A stretch of DNA of 8,922 nucleotides, from contig JAFGSL010000550.1 of NCBI GenBank assembly GCA_016934645.1, positions 1-8,922 on the forward strand. The letters run 5' to 3'. This document shows, piece after piece, positions 1-8,922 of this stretch (within the stretch, counting starts at the first letter, position 1; each line of letters opens with the position of its first letter). A program made the position numbers and the translations under genes. The DNA is from Anaerolineae bacterium (GTDB lineage: Bacteria > Chloroflexota > Anaerolineae > B4-G1 > SLSP01). Under the pieces are notes generated by a model. That model saw only the letters and a list, made by a program, of their open reading frames with translations. It made no database searches and had not been told where the DNA came from.

Positions 1-321
1 CGCCATCGCATAAACTGGTGTGCCCGCTGGACGTTTGTAATCCTCGGCAGCGTGAAATTTGCGTTCAGGATATTCGTAACAGTCCACCTTACCAGGAGGG
101 CATTCATTGGAAACACCAAACCAACCAAAGTAAAGATTATCATCAATGGATGACTCGTCGAGAGGAAAACGGAAGGGTAGGCTATCATCACTGGCGATTT
201 CGTTGGCGTTTGCCAACCCGACGGGCGTACTAGATGGGCACGTTTCAGGGTATTCTGTACTACAAGCTGTTAGCAACAGAACCAATATACCAACGCTTAT
301 CCACAGACGCAGACCGGACAT
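1..321 (-). CDS. Lipoprotein with M23 (LytM) peptidase domain, N-terminal part only
   Basis: Open from an ATG at 321 to the left edge, 107 codons with no stop; the gene continues outside the window. The start is set by AAAGGAGG five bases upstream. Residues 1-20 form a lipoprotein signal: short basic start (R5), hydrophobic stretch 8-17, then lipobox L17-T18-A19-C20, so C20 should be lipidated and the protein anchored on the outer face of the membrane. Residues 21-85 form an acidic, Ser/Pro-rich linker with three further Cys (C27, C74, C81). From residue 88 the sequence reads KFHAAEDYKRPAGTPVYAMA. It matches the opening of M23 domains, with H90 and D94 in the HxxxD zinc-binding positions and the usual P-x-G-T-P-V-Y-A turn. 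M23 enzymes cut peptide cross-links in peptidoglycan, but many LytM proteins are inactive regulators. The later HxH motif is outside the window, so activity cannot be judged. It follows the wHTH gene by 97 nt and may share its transcript. Confidence 0.82.
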   Translation of the reverse strand, partial: MSGLRLWISVGILVLLLTACSTEYPETCPSSTPVGLANANEIASDDSLPFRFPLDESSIDDNLYFGWFGVSNECPPGKVDCYEYPERKFHAAEDYKRPAGTPVYAMA

Positions 322-418
322 ACTTGCCTCCTTTGACTGAGTTTTGGTTTGATGTCCCAAGGCACTTGTTCGAATTTCACACTTCACGTAGACTCATAGA
401 TAAAACGGGCTCACATCC
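322..418. other. 97-nt spacer without recognisable signals
   Basis: Spacer between the wHTH gene (stop at 419) and the lipoprotein gene (start at 321). Apart from the AAAGGAGG ribosome-binding site next to 321, no convincing promoter, hairpin terminator or repeat was seen. The lipoprotein may therefore be read from the upstream operon, or may have a weak promoter that is not recognisable by eye. Confidence 0.5.
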
Positions 419-1012
419 TCATAACGTCTCAATCACCCCATAATTCTCTAAAAGTTGGACGATGTCGAGCACTTCGGGGGTATAAGCCCCATCCACATCA
501 GCTTCTGTCATGATGTCAGCGATGCTCAAAGGTTTCGCGGTGGGAAATGGCAAGTGATAGAGGAAACGTCCCTGCGCCGGGGAAAGTTTGATGGTGTTCT
601 CACGCCGTTCGCGGCCCTCACCGGTCCAGATCACCACACGGTTAATCGTGCTGTCCCCACGCGCTGTCGGAAAGCGTGCCCCCGCGTTCAGTCGCTCGCG
701 AATGCGCCGTTCAAGGCCTGCGGCGGGTTCCGGTAGCCGCATCTGGCTCAGGTCAATCTCCATAGTGATTTTGCTGACTTCAAGCGTGTAACGGAAGTAA
801 GGACGTTTACCCTCTGATACCTCGCGCTTGCTAACGATGTCCAGCGATGTCAATCCTTCCAGAAAATCCTGCGCAGTGCGGATGTGCAACCCTAACCGCG
901 AGGCCGCCTCCGATGCCGAAATATCTTGATAGGTCACGAGTAGCGCGAAGAAGTCCTCGGCATAATCCTTGGATAGATACGTTCCTAGTATAGCGGCAGT
1001 TTTGAAGTCCAT
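419..1012 (-). CDS. Winged-helix DNA-binding protein, possibly with two wHTH domains (197 aa)
   Basis: No named family recognised. Residues about 20-80 read as a winged helix-turn-helix. A helix (residues 20-27) is followed by ISASEAASRLGLHIRTAQDF, which looks like the HTH with its recognition helix. Then comes LTSLDIVSKREV and a basic wing (SEGKRPYFRYTLE). This order is typical of ArsR/MarR-like and TrmB-like regulators. Residues about 140-197 (LSPAQGRFLYHL, then PLSIADIMTEADVDGAYTPE, then LDIVQLLENYGVIETL) look like a possible second wHTH, but more weakly. The middle (85-135) is charged and Arg-rich. No Cys pair or known ligand domain is visible. The start at ATG 1012 has AGGA seven bases upstream, overlapping the stop of the membrane-protein gene; the gap is nine bases, so the two are almost certainly co-transcribed. 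A likely job is a transcription factor that reads a signal from the neighbouring membrane protein, possibly acting on the palindrome at 2263-2293. That is inference. Confidence 0.7.
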   Translation of the reverse strand: MDFKTAAILGTYLSKDYAEDFFALLVTYQDISASEAASRLGLHIRTAQDFLEGLTSLDIVSKREVSEGKRPYFRYTLEVSKITMEIDLSQMRLPEPAAGLERRIRERLNAGARFPTARGDSTINRVVIWTGEGRERRENTIKLSPAQGRFLYHLPFPTAKPLSIADIMTEADVDGAYTPEVLDIVQLLENYGVIETL

Positions 1013-1021
1013 GGCGTGATC

Positions 1022-1819
1022 CTACGAGAAGACAGAGATGCGCAGAGCATCCATCCGGTCAATGATACGCACGCCTTCGCCGCGGCAAAAGAGCGCGACA
1101 AAGTCCACAAACAAGTCGCCCAGCGAAGCACATAACTGGTCGAAAGACAACGTGTCACGGAAATCCAGGTAATCGCGCTGCGCAATGTGTGCAGAGACGT
1201 GACCATCGAAGTCGATGGCGACCCACGTTTCCGCCATATAATCGCGCCGGATTGTGTGCCGGAACTCATCCCCGAATTTCACGATCGCTAAGACAACCCG
1301 TTCCGTCTCGACGTAGGGCAACGCGATGAGATGGCTTCCGGCAAAGCGCGCGAAGGCCATGATTTCGTCGCGGCTCGCGTCCACTTGTCCGGCAGGGCGA
1401 GGACGTGCCGTAAAGCCATTGGCACTTTCATCCACCGGTTCAGCCGCCAGTTCGAGCACCTCGCGCCCCCGCCACTTGAACCGGCGCGTGATGAGCATCA
1501 TCCACAGGCCACTGCCAGATGCCAGTGTCAGGAACATGAAGGTTTTGTTGAGCGGATCGAAGGATTGGCCAAAGTGCGGAGGAAATGTGGCTAGAAAAAG
1601 CCCGCCAAACACCAGATAGAGAATAGCTAGCAGATAACCGGTGTTGCGAGTCCACCAGAAAATGTAGAAGTTGTATCCGGCATAGAGCAATACCAATAGA
1701 CTACCCACTCGCGTACCAACCTCTATCCCAGCCCAGACGCTCACCAGGGCAAAGATGAGCACCAATGTAAACACGGGAATCAATCCTGTGATAGATCGAT
1801 CAGGTTTCAACTTACGCAT
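1022..1819 (-). CDS. Four-helix membrane protein with soluble C-terminal domain, unknown function (265 aa)
   Basis: No family recognised. The N-terminal half holds four probable membrane helices: about 13-34, 38-56, 60-79 and 93-111. A basic flank (TRRFKWRGR, 111-119) places the rest in the cytoplasm by the positive-inside rule; the basic N-terminus (MRKLKPDR) agrees. Residues 120-150 form a flexible, Pro/Ala-rich linker. Residues about 150-265 form a compact mixed alpha/beta domain, with strand-like segments VVLAIVKFG and ETWVAIDFDGHVSAHI and an amphipathic region SFDQLCASLGDLFVDFVALF. No kinase, cyclase, peptidase or nucleotide-binding motif is visible. The start has GAGGAG eight bases upstream. 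The gene lies 12 nt after the CxxC-protein gene and nine before the wHTH gene. Its architecture (short membrane bundle plus cytoplasmic domain, next to a DNA-binding protein) would suit a membrane sensor or anti-regulator; this is a guess from context. Confidence 0.7.
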   Translation of the reverse strand: MRKLKPDRSITGLIPVFTLVLIFALVSVWAGIEVGTRVGSLLVLLYAGYNFYIFWWTRNTGYLLAILYLVFGGLFLATFPPHFGQSFDPLNKTFMFLTLASGSGLWMMLITRRFKWRGREVLELAAEPVDESANGFTARPRPAGQVDASRDEIMAFARFAGSHLIALPYVETERVVLAIVKFGDEFRHTIRRDYMAETWVAIDFDGHVSAHIAQRDYLDFRDTLSFDQLCASLGDLFVDFVALFCRGEGVRIIDRMDALRISVFS

Positions 1820-1831
1820 GTTATTTTCTCC

Positions 1832-2077
1832 TCAAGCACTCCACTTGTTTTGTGTCAACAACAGCGCGCCGCACTGGACGCACTTATACGCCTCGTGATC
1901 CATATCTTGACGGGCGACAATCTCTGTGATGCCGGGAGCATGATCCACAACGAATTCCAGCCGGTCGCGCTCAAAGGGCCATGATACCCAAGCAATCCAC
2001 GATTTCTTAATCGCGGCGCGCCCGCGCGCCATATTGCTTCCGCATAGAGGACACTTCTTCTCATCATAGCCAGACAT
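1832..2077 (-). CDS. Small protein with two CxxC pairs, zinc-ribbon-like (81 aa)
   Basis: Two Cys pairs, C9-P-L-C12-G and C66-V-Q-C69-G, frame a 50-residue insert. CPLCG and CVQCG are classic zinc knuckles, so four-Cys zinc binding is likely. The layout, with a Trp-rich middle (W27, W30, W33) and a closing CxxCG, resembles small bacterial proteins of the PF20097 / DUF6487 type. That family match is from memory and not tested. No HTH or catalytic motif is seen. The start at ATG 2077 is well supported: GGGAGG lies eight bases upstream, inside the end of the preceding 52-aa frame, and the upstream stop codon touches this ATG (TAAATG). Translational coupling of the two genes is therefore likely. 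The role is unknown; a structural or regulatory partner of the membrane protein encoded next is possible. Confidence 0.78.
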   Translation of the reverse strand: MSGYDEKKCPLCGSNMARGRAAIKKSWIAWVSWPFERDRLEFVVDHAPGITEIVARQDMDHEAYKCVQCGALLLTQNKWSA

Positions 2078-2236
2078 TTATACTCCCTCCCTCGCTAAAG
2101 CGCGAAGATTGGCGCCTATGATCGCAATACCTATACCCGAAGCGCCATAAAACCGGTTAGCGATTCCGGCGATGACAAGTCCAAATCCGATGAGGATGAG
2201 AAACACATGTGCCAGTTCCAACCTTTGCTCGTTCAT
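2078..2236 (-). CDS. Small hydrophobic membrane protein, unknown function (52 aa)
   Basis: A short frame easy to overlook. ATG at 2236 has GGAG seven bases upstream, and the frame runs 52 codons to a TAA that abuts the next start codon. The product begins MNEQRLELAH, then HVFLILIGFGLVIAGIA (10-26) forms a clear membrane helix. After NRFYGA, a second hydrophobic stretch, SGIGIAIIGANL (33-44), could be a shorter helix, and the tail RALAREGV is basic. Gly spacing in both stretches (G17, G19, G24; G34, G36, G41) suits tight helix packing. It is the first gene of a four-gene cluster, and its last codons carry the ribosome-binding site of the next gene. It is probably a subunit or modulator of the membrane protein encoded two genes downstream. 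No family recognised. Support comes from the RBS, exact abutment with the next gene and a coherent membrane-protein composition. Confidence 0.72.
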   Translation of the reverse strand: MNEQRLELAHVFLILIGFGLVIAGIANRFYGASGIGIAIIGANLRALAREGV

Positions 2237-2261
2237 AAAACATCTCCGTATTACTTAAGGT

Positions 2262-2279
2262 ATTGTATACTTCACTATA
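2262..2279 (-). promoter_or_regulatory. Candidate promoter of the left operon (-10 boxes inside the palindrome)
   Basis: On the minus strand, two -10-like hexamers sit in the inverted repeat: TATAGT at 2279-2274 and TACAAT at 2267-2262, each five of six to TATAAT. A -35 is less clear: TTGTAT at 2293-2288 is 20 bp before TACAAT, and only weak matches lie before TATAGT. Either would give a short leader before the ATG at 2236. Overlap of promoter and palindrome would let a bound regulator block polymerase. Confidence 0.35.
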
Positions 2280-2293
2280 TATGAAGTATACAA
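2263..2293. promoter_or_regulatory. Perfect 12-bp inverted repeat, probable operator
   Basis: TTGTATACTTCA (2263-2274) is repeated exactly in inverse as TGAAGTATACAA (2282-2293), with a 7-nt AT-only-but-one spacer (CTATATA). The centre lies about 42 bp before the start of the 52-aa gene. The half-site includes GTATAC, itself a palindrome. It is not a terminator: no T-run follows on either strand and the arms are AT-rich. Size, symmetry and place fit a dimeric wHTH repressor site of the GntR/PadR/MarR kind. The wHTH protein encoded in the same operon is the obvious candidate binder, giving autoregulation; that link is inference. Confidence 0.7.
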
Positions 2294-2362
2294 AAAATAC
2301 ATTTAAAAGTCAAGACCTTCGAGGAAAAACCGGCCATGTGACCAGGAGAAAACAAGTCGTGG

Positions 2363-2398
2363 AAAAACAACCGTCCCGCCCACAATGGGCGGGACGGT
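2363..2398 (-). terminator. Intrinsic terminator closing the leuB-ilvD-ilvE run
   Basis: A perfect 13-bp stem (2370-2382 with 2386-2398; arm ACCGTCCCGCCCA) with a 3-nt loop is followed, in the minus-strand direction, by TTGTTTTT (2370-2363). It lies about 75 nt past the ilvE stop and before the promoter of the next unit. No T-run follows on the plus strand, so it works for the minus direction only. Confidence 0.88.
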
Positions 2399-2474
2399 AC
2401 ATACAAACACTTCAGGGTAAGATGCTTCTACACCCACCCACGCAGTTTGCAAGCCTCGGCGACGCGTCCGACAG

Positions 2475-3398
2475 CTACGTTACCGGCGTCAACCAGCCAT
2501 GGCGATCCTGGATTTCTCCGGCGACAATGCCGAAGAACTCCGCCTGGATGCGCTCGGTGACCGGGCCACGCTTGCCGGTACCGACGGTGATGCGATCGAT
2601 AGAACGCAGAGGTGTGATCTCGGCGGCAGTGCCGGTGAAGAATACCTCATCCGCGACATACAGCATCTCGCGCGGGAGCATCTCTTCGCGCACCACGTAG
2701 CCCAAATCGCGTGCCAACGTGATGACCGAATTCCGTGTGATCCCCCCCAAAATAGACCCGGCCATCGGCGGCGTGTAAATCACCCCATCGCGAACCACGA
2801 AAAGGTTCTCCCCACTGCCCTCGCTGACGTAACCATTCACGTCCAGGGCGATGCCTTCCACGTAATCGTGCTGGAGAGCCTCCATCTTGATAAACTGCGA
2901 GTTGATGTACTGCCCACCGATTTTCGCCGATGCAGCCATCGTGCCAGGTGCCATCCGCCGCCACGAGCTAACGCCCACGTCCACACCCTGCTCGATGGCT
3001 TCTGGTCCGAGGTACTGGCCCCACTCAAAAGCAAAGATGATCGCCTCCACCGAACACGGGAAAGGACTGACACCGATAGCGCCATAGCCACGGAAGACCA
3101 GGGGGCGAATATAGCACGACTTCAGCTTGTTAGCTTTGACCGTATCGATAATCGCCTGCGAGAATTCCTCCTTGCTGTACCCCACATCCATCCGGTAGAT
3201 TTTGCACGAGTTGAACAACCGATCCACGTGCGGACCGAGCCGGAAAATTGCCGGCGCGCCTTTAACCTCGTAAGCACGAATCCCCTCGAAAACGCTGGAC
3301 CCATAGTGCAAGGCGTGCGCTGTCACGTGGACGTTCGCCTCATCCCAGGGGACAAACTCGCCGTTGAACCAAATAAACTCACTCTTTTGGACTGCCAT
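2475..3398 (-). CDS. ilvE: Branched-chain amino acid aminotransferase (307 aa)
   Basis: Cytosolic PLP enzyme of fold type IV. It moves the amino group between glutamate and the 2-oxo acids of leucine, isoleucine and valine, the last step of their synthesis. The whole family pattern is present. [20 protein letters not shown] and [12 protein letters not shown] open the protein. The PLP lysine is K159 in [10 protein letters not shown]193 lies in SEGSGENLF, and [13 protein letters not shown] (256-268) and GPVTERIQ (278-285) follow. K159 and E193 fall on the same numbers as in E. coli IlvE. Length is normal for the family and the end (DRHGWLTPV) is where IlvE proteins usually end. The start is ATG 3398, with AAGGAG 11 nt upstream and the family N-terminus directly after it. 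A TTG at 3464 would add 22 unlike residues read from the repeat region. It is the last gene of the run, 122 nt after ilvD. Confidence 0.96.
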   Translation of the reverse strand: MAVQKSEFIWFNGEFVPWDEANVHVTAHALHYGSSVFEGIRAYEVKGAPAIFRLGPHVDRLFNSCKIYRMDVGYSKEEFSQAIIDTVKANKLKSCYIRPLVFRGYGAIGVSPFPCSVEAIIFAFEWGQYLGPEAIEQGVDVGVSSWRRMAPGTMAASAKIGGQYINSQFIKMEALQHDYVEGIALDVNGYVSEGSGENLFVVRDGVIYTPPMAGSILGGITRNSVITLARDLGYVVREEMLPREMLYVADEVFFTGTAAEITPLRSIDRITVGTGKRGPVTERIQAEFFGIVAGEIQDRHGWLTPVT

Positions 3399-3430
3399 AC
3401 TGTTAGATTCTCCTTCCCTTGAATTGATTT

Positions 3431-5176
<1,746 letters not shown>

Positions 5177-5213
5177 ATTTTTCTCCTATTTGAATTTGTT
5201 CTTCTTAACCTAA

Positions 5214-6746
5214 TCAATCCACGTGCACATAGATCACAAAATTGTTTGTCCCTGGACCCGGTAATGTCGCTACAGGTTTATAAGATTTCTCAAATCGAGG
5301 ATCAGTATATATTTCCCCCAATGCCCAATCAAATTCTGGCAGATAGACATAATAATCAGGCTGATAATACCAAAATCCCCAAGAAAAATCCCCATCGGCT
5401 ATATGTGGAATAATGTCTGGCAGGATTAGTCCCATCAAATCAATAATGCGATTCTCAGTATAGTATCCTAGGTAACCAATTTCAGCATACGCCACACTTC
5501 GGGATGGTTCTGTGTTCTCTCGAAACCACTTGGCTAACGTTATATAACTTGAAGCTCGGCGGTCGCCTGTATAATTCAGTGCTGAATCTATCCGAGGTAA
5601 AATTAATGCAACTACTAGGAATAAAAGGCCAACAGTGGATATGCCATATCCTATATATGGATGCTTTGTGCTCATCCGTACAATAGTTTCAATAATTCCT
5701 ATCAGACCAAATGCAGCGAAAATTCGTAGCACAAATAGTATCGGTAATTGATACCAGCCGTATGTTGACACATTGAGCAGTGCATACCCCCCAATGTAAA
5801 GCATGATCCATGCTAACAGAATCAACCAGTGGCGCTTCTTGAATGAGACATAACCCAGCCCCACGATAATGAAAAGCCACCAGATACTCAATTTCGGACA
5901 GCATGGCAGTGCAAATTGATGCCACCAATGGGGAAGCCAAGTATTTAACAATGTTGGCAGAAATGGCGTCCAAAACCCGCTATACCCCTGCACGATTTTG
6001 GCTGACAGCGTGTCAGGCAAAATACGGTCAAATGTCAATTGAGCATAGATTGACCAGCACAGGATAACAAATAAAGTTCCCCCTATCAATTGGAGCCAAG
6101 AATAAGTAGATTGCCGTGTCCACTTTTTTTCCTTAATCCAGGTCGAGACAAATTGATACAACACAAAAACAAATAATAACAATATTCCTTCACCACGCGT
6201 CAAGAAAAGAAGGCCAACGAGGATACCAGTGACTAGTAGTTTTTTTCTTAAATAAAACAACATGCTTAAAATAAGCAAAAATATAAATAGATGCGATTCC
6301 ATTCCTAGTAAAATGACCCATGTCGAGTTATCCTGACCAAAATATCCCGCATCAGCAATGATAATGATACCTATGACAACTGCTTGCCATGCAGCTAGGT
6401 CAAAATATTTACGTCCCAGGTAAATCACCCAGATGGTCCCCATCCAGCATAAAGCCGTGAATCCTACCGCAATTTGACTAATCTCTACCCAGGGTAAAAT
6501 CATTGCGAGAGTTGCTACGACCCATGTAAACAACGGAGTTGTCGTTCCCAAAGTAGCTGGAGGATAGTTGAAGACAAATCCACGTCCAGCAGCAATGGAC
6601 TTAGAATAGGTAAGAGTAATATATGCATCATCAGTCAGGAACTGCCACTGACGAAAAGCTACCCACAACGGGAAAATGCTCATCACCAACAAGACTATAA
6701 GCGGCAAGCTTTCACTGTTTATAGGATTCCATCTATGAGAACGCAT
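5214..6746 (-). CDS. GT-C fold membrane glycosyltransferase (510 aa)
   Basis: A polytopic membrane protein with roughly ten to twelve hydrophobic helices from residue 13 to 385, then a soluble C-terminal part (about 390-510). The first outer loop has DD at 39-40 in FLTDDAYITLTYSKSIAAGR, followed by GTTTPLFTW; the acidic pair here is the hallmark of GT-C enzymes, which use lipid-phosphate sugars. Further family-like landmarks are LLGMESHLF (146-154), FLTRGEG (181-187, usually TRPEG), ILPDTLSAK (242-250, usually PNTxxAK) and RIIDLMGLILPDI (433-445, usually vvDlxGLxd). The acceptor and sugar are unknown; a cell-surface glycan or glycoprotein is probable. The start is ATG 6746 with AAGGA six bases upstream; a TTG at 6782 inside the end of leuB is less likely. 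It lies 29 nt after leuB and 37 before ilvD. It is clearly more AT-rich than both neighbours (some 60-base stretches near 30% GC), suggesting later acquisition. Confidence 0.85.
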   Translation of the reverse strand: MRSHRWNPINSESLPLIVLLVMSIFPLWVAFRQWQFLTDDAYITLTYSKSIAAGRGFVFNYPPATLGTTTPLFTWVVATLAMILPWVEISQIAVGFTALCWMGTIWVIYLGRKYFDLAAWQAVVIGIIIIADAGYFGQDNSTWVILLGMESHLFIFLLILSMLFYLRKKLLVTGILVGLLFLTRGEGILLLFVFVLYQFVSTWIKEKKWTRQSTYSWLQLIGGTLFVILCWSIYAQLTFDRILPDTLSAKIVQGYSGFWTPFLPTLLNTWLPHWWHQFALPCCPKLSIWWLFIIVGLGYVSFKKRHWLILLAWIMLYIGGYALLNVSTYGWYQLPILFVLRIFAAFGLIGIIETIVRMSTKHPYIGYGISTVGLLFLVVALILPRIDSALNYTGDRRASSYITLAKWFRENTEPSRSVAYAEIGYLGYYTENRIIDLMGLILPDIIPHIADGDFSWGFWYYQPDYYVYLPEFDWALGEIYTDPRFEKSYKPVATLPGPGTNNFVIYVHVD

Positions 6747-6775
6747 AGTACATCCTTGAAAACTCAGAGCGTTTG

Positions 6776-7858
<1,083 letters not shown>

Positions 7859-7901
7859 AGCTTCTCCTTGTTCCAAGTTTGGTGTGGGAAAACGGTAAAC
7901 C

Positions 7902-8855
7902 TTAAAGATCCGTTAATCCCGCGAAGATGCGCTCAATAGCGTCCAAGTCTGCCGGTTCGATGGCCCAGCCTGCTCCGCCCGCGTTCTCCATAACCTGTTC
8001 CGGTCTTTTGACGCCAACCAGTGCAGTTGTGACGCCGGTCTGGCACAAGTTCCAGTTGATGGCAAGCTGCGCGAGGCTTTTGCCGTATTTAGCCGCGATC
8101 GGTTTGAGTTGTTCCACCGCTTGCAGGCGTTTGGTGAAAAGCTCGCCCTGAAATCCTTCACTGCGCGAACGCAGATCGTTTTCGGGGAATTGTGTGTCAA
8201 GGCTGAATTTCCCCGTGAGGATACCTTTGGAAAGCGGCGCGTAGGCCATCATCCCGATATTGTTTTCGCGGCAGAAGGGCAGGATGGGGGCAATTTCTTT
8301 GCGTCGCAGCATATTCAGTGGATATTGCGCGGCGTGCAGTTTGAGGCACGCTTGTGCTTCCTCAATCTCTTCGCGATTGTAGCGTGAAACGCCGACGGCA
8401 CGCACGGTGCCATCCTGGAACAATTTCTCCAAGGCACGCATCGTTTCTTCTTGGGGTGTGTTGGGATCTGGCCTGTGGATGAGGTAAACGTCAATGTAAT
8501 CAGTTTGGAGCCGTTGCATGCTGGCCTGCACGGCCTGTAGAATATAATCGTAGCTACAATCCGTCCAGCGTTCGCGCTTGTCGTTCCAGCGATTGGCGAC
8601 TTTGGTAGCGATAATCACCTCTTGGCGGCGACCTTTGACGGCTTCCCCGACAATCTCCTCTGAGTGACCTCGACCGTAGATGTCGGCGGTATCAATGAAG
8701 TTGATGCCGATATCAATTGCTTTGCGAATCGCCGTGATGGATTCCTCGTCGTTGATTTCGCCCCAGTTTTCTCCTCCAATGGCCCACGTTCCGATACAGA
8801 CTTCGGAGACCATTAAGCCCGATGTTCCTAAGAGACGATAGCTCATTTCTGACAT
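7902..8855 (-). CDS. Aldo/keto reductase (317 aa)
   Basis: Cytosolic NADPH-dependent oxidoreductase with the (beta/alpha)8 aldo/keto reductase fold. The catalytic tetrad is visible: D55 and Y60 in [10 protein letters not shown]85 in [10 protein letters not shown], and H127 in YLIHRPD. Near the C-terminus [19 protein letters not shown] is the expected NADPH-phosphate binding strand and helix. The closest style is the AKR11-13 group of general stress proteins (YhdN, YajO-like), whose substrates are broad. The start is ATG 8855, with AAGGAG seven bases upstream; M4 is an alternative without a good site. Length is normal. It lies 43 nt before leuB on the same strand, so co-transcription is likely. 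A role tied to branched-chain synthesis is not known for the family; it may reduce aldehydes or simply share the transcript. Confidence 0.93.
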   Translation of the reverse strand: MSEMSYRLLGTSGLMVSEVCIGTWAIGGENWGEINDEESITAIRKAIDIGINFIDTADIYGRGHSEEIVGEAVKGRRQEVIIATKVANRWNDKRERWTDCSYDYILQAVQASMQRLQTDYIDVYLIHRPDPNTPQEETMRALEKLFQDGTVRAVGVSRYNREEIEEAQACLKLHAAQYPLNMLRRKEIAPILPFCRENNIGMMAYAPLSKGILTGKFSLDTQFPENDLRSRSEGFQGELFTKRLQAVEQLKPIAAKYGKSLAQLAINWNLCQTGVTTALVGVKRPEQVMENAGGAGWAIEPADLDAIERIFAGLTDL

Positions 8856-8871
8856 TTTTTCACTCCTTAAA

Positions 8872-8922
8872 TCAGCTTGTTGCTTCGTAAACTTTCAGTT
8901 CGAGCATCTCTACATCTGGCGC
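8872..8922 (-). CDS. C-terminal end of an unidentified gene
   Basis: Entering from the right edge, one frame reads APDVEMLELKVYEATS and stops at TGA (8872-8874), 16 nt before the aldo/keto reductase start. Composition is protein-like and the spacing fits an operon neighbour. A second frame is also open over this short stretch but gives an Arg-rich, less natural peptide. Sixteen residues are too few to name the product. Confidence 0.42.
   Translation of the reverse strand, partial: APDVEMLELKVYEATS

Noticed and set aside
18..443. Short plus-strand open frames at the left edge
   Set aside because: They overlap the minus-strand lipoprotein gene, which has an RBS, lipobox and M23 motif; the plus-strand products have no such features.
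2263..2293. Terminator hairpin
   Set aside because: Arms are AT-rich, no T-run follows in either direction, and it lies before a gene start.
2499..3422. 307-codon open frame on the plus strand, opposite ilvE
   Set aside because: It mirrors ilvE almost exactly, is rich in His/Arg/Asp as expected from a complement frame, and has no family features.
7859..7876. Longer LeuB starting at TTG 7876
   Set aside because: The extension translates the ribosome-binding site of ATG 7858; LeuB proteins begin close to the IPGDGIG motif.

Overview
All ten protein-coding genes recognised here lie on the minus strand, so the window reads from right to left. The proteins suggest a free-living bacterium that makes its own branched-chain amino acids and carries lipoproteins. 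The style of IlvE, IlvD and LeuB, the Cys-pair protein and the heptamer intergenic repeat would suit Chloroflexota (Anaerolineae-like), but this is an impression from sequence style, with no marker gene to confirm it.

Right part (8922 down to 2475): a biosynthetic run. It begins with the last codons of an unidentified gene. Next come an aldo/keto reductase, leuB (3-isopropylmalate dehydrogenase), a polytopic GT-C type glycosyltransferase, ilvD (dihydroxy-acid dehydratase) and ilvE (branched-chain aminotransferase). Gaps are 16 to 43 nt, except for 122 nt between ilvD and ilvE. That gap holds eight tandem 7-bp units and an inverted copy that can fold into a long hairpin. A strong intrinsic terminator (2363-2398) closes the run. 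LeuB, IlvD and IlvE are steps of leucine/valine/isoleucine synthesis; leuA, leuCD, ilvBN and ilvC are not in the window. The glycosyltransferase gene is visibly AT-rich compared with leuB and ilvD and looks like an insertion into a metabolic operon.

Left part (2293 down to 1): a second transcription unit begins at a perfect 12-bp inverted repeat (2263-2293) that looks like an operator overlapping a promoter. It encodes a 52-residue membrane peptide, an 81-residue protein with two CxxC pairs, a four-helix membrane protein with a soluble C-terminal domain, and a 197-residue protein with one clear and one possible winged helix. The first four genes are packed within 0 to 12 nt of each other. After a 97-nt gap comes a lipoprotein gene whose product starts an M23 (LytM) peptidase domain before it runs off the left edge. 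The four packed genes look like an uncharacterised membrane-linked regulatory module; no function can be assigned from the sequence alone.

No RNA gene, insertion sequence, CRISPR array or origin was seen.
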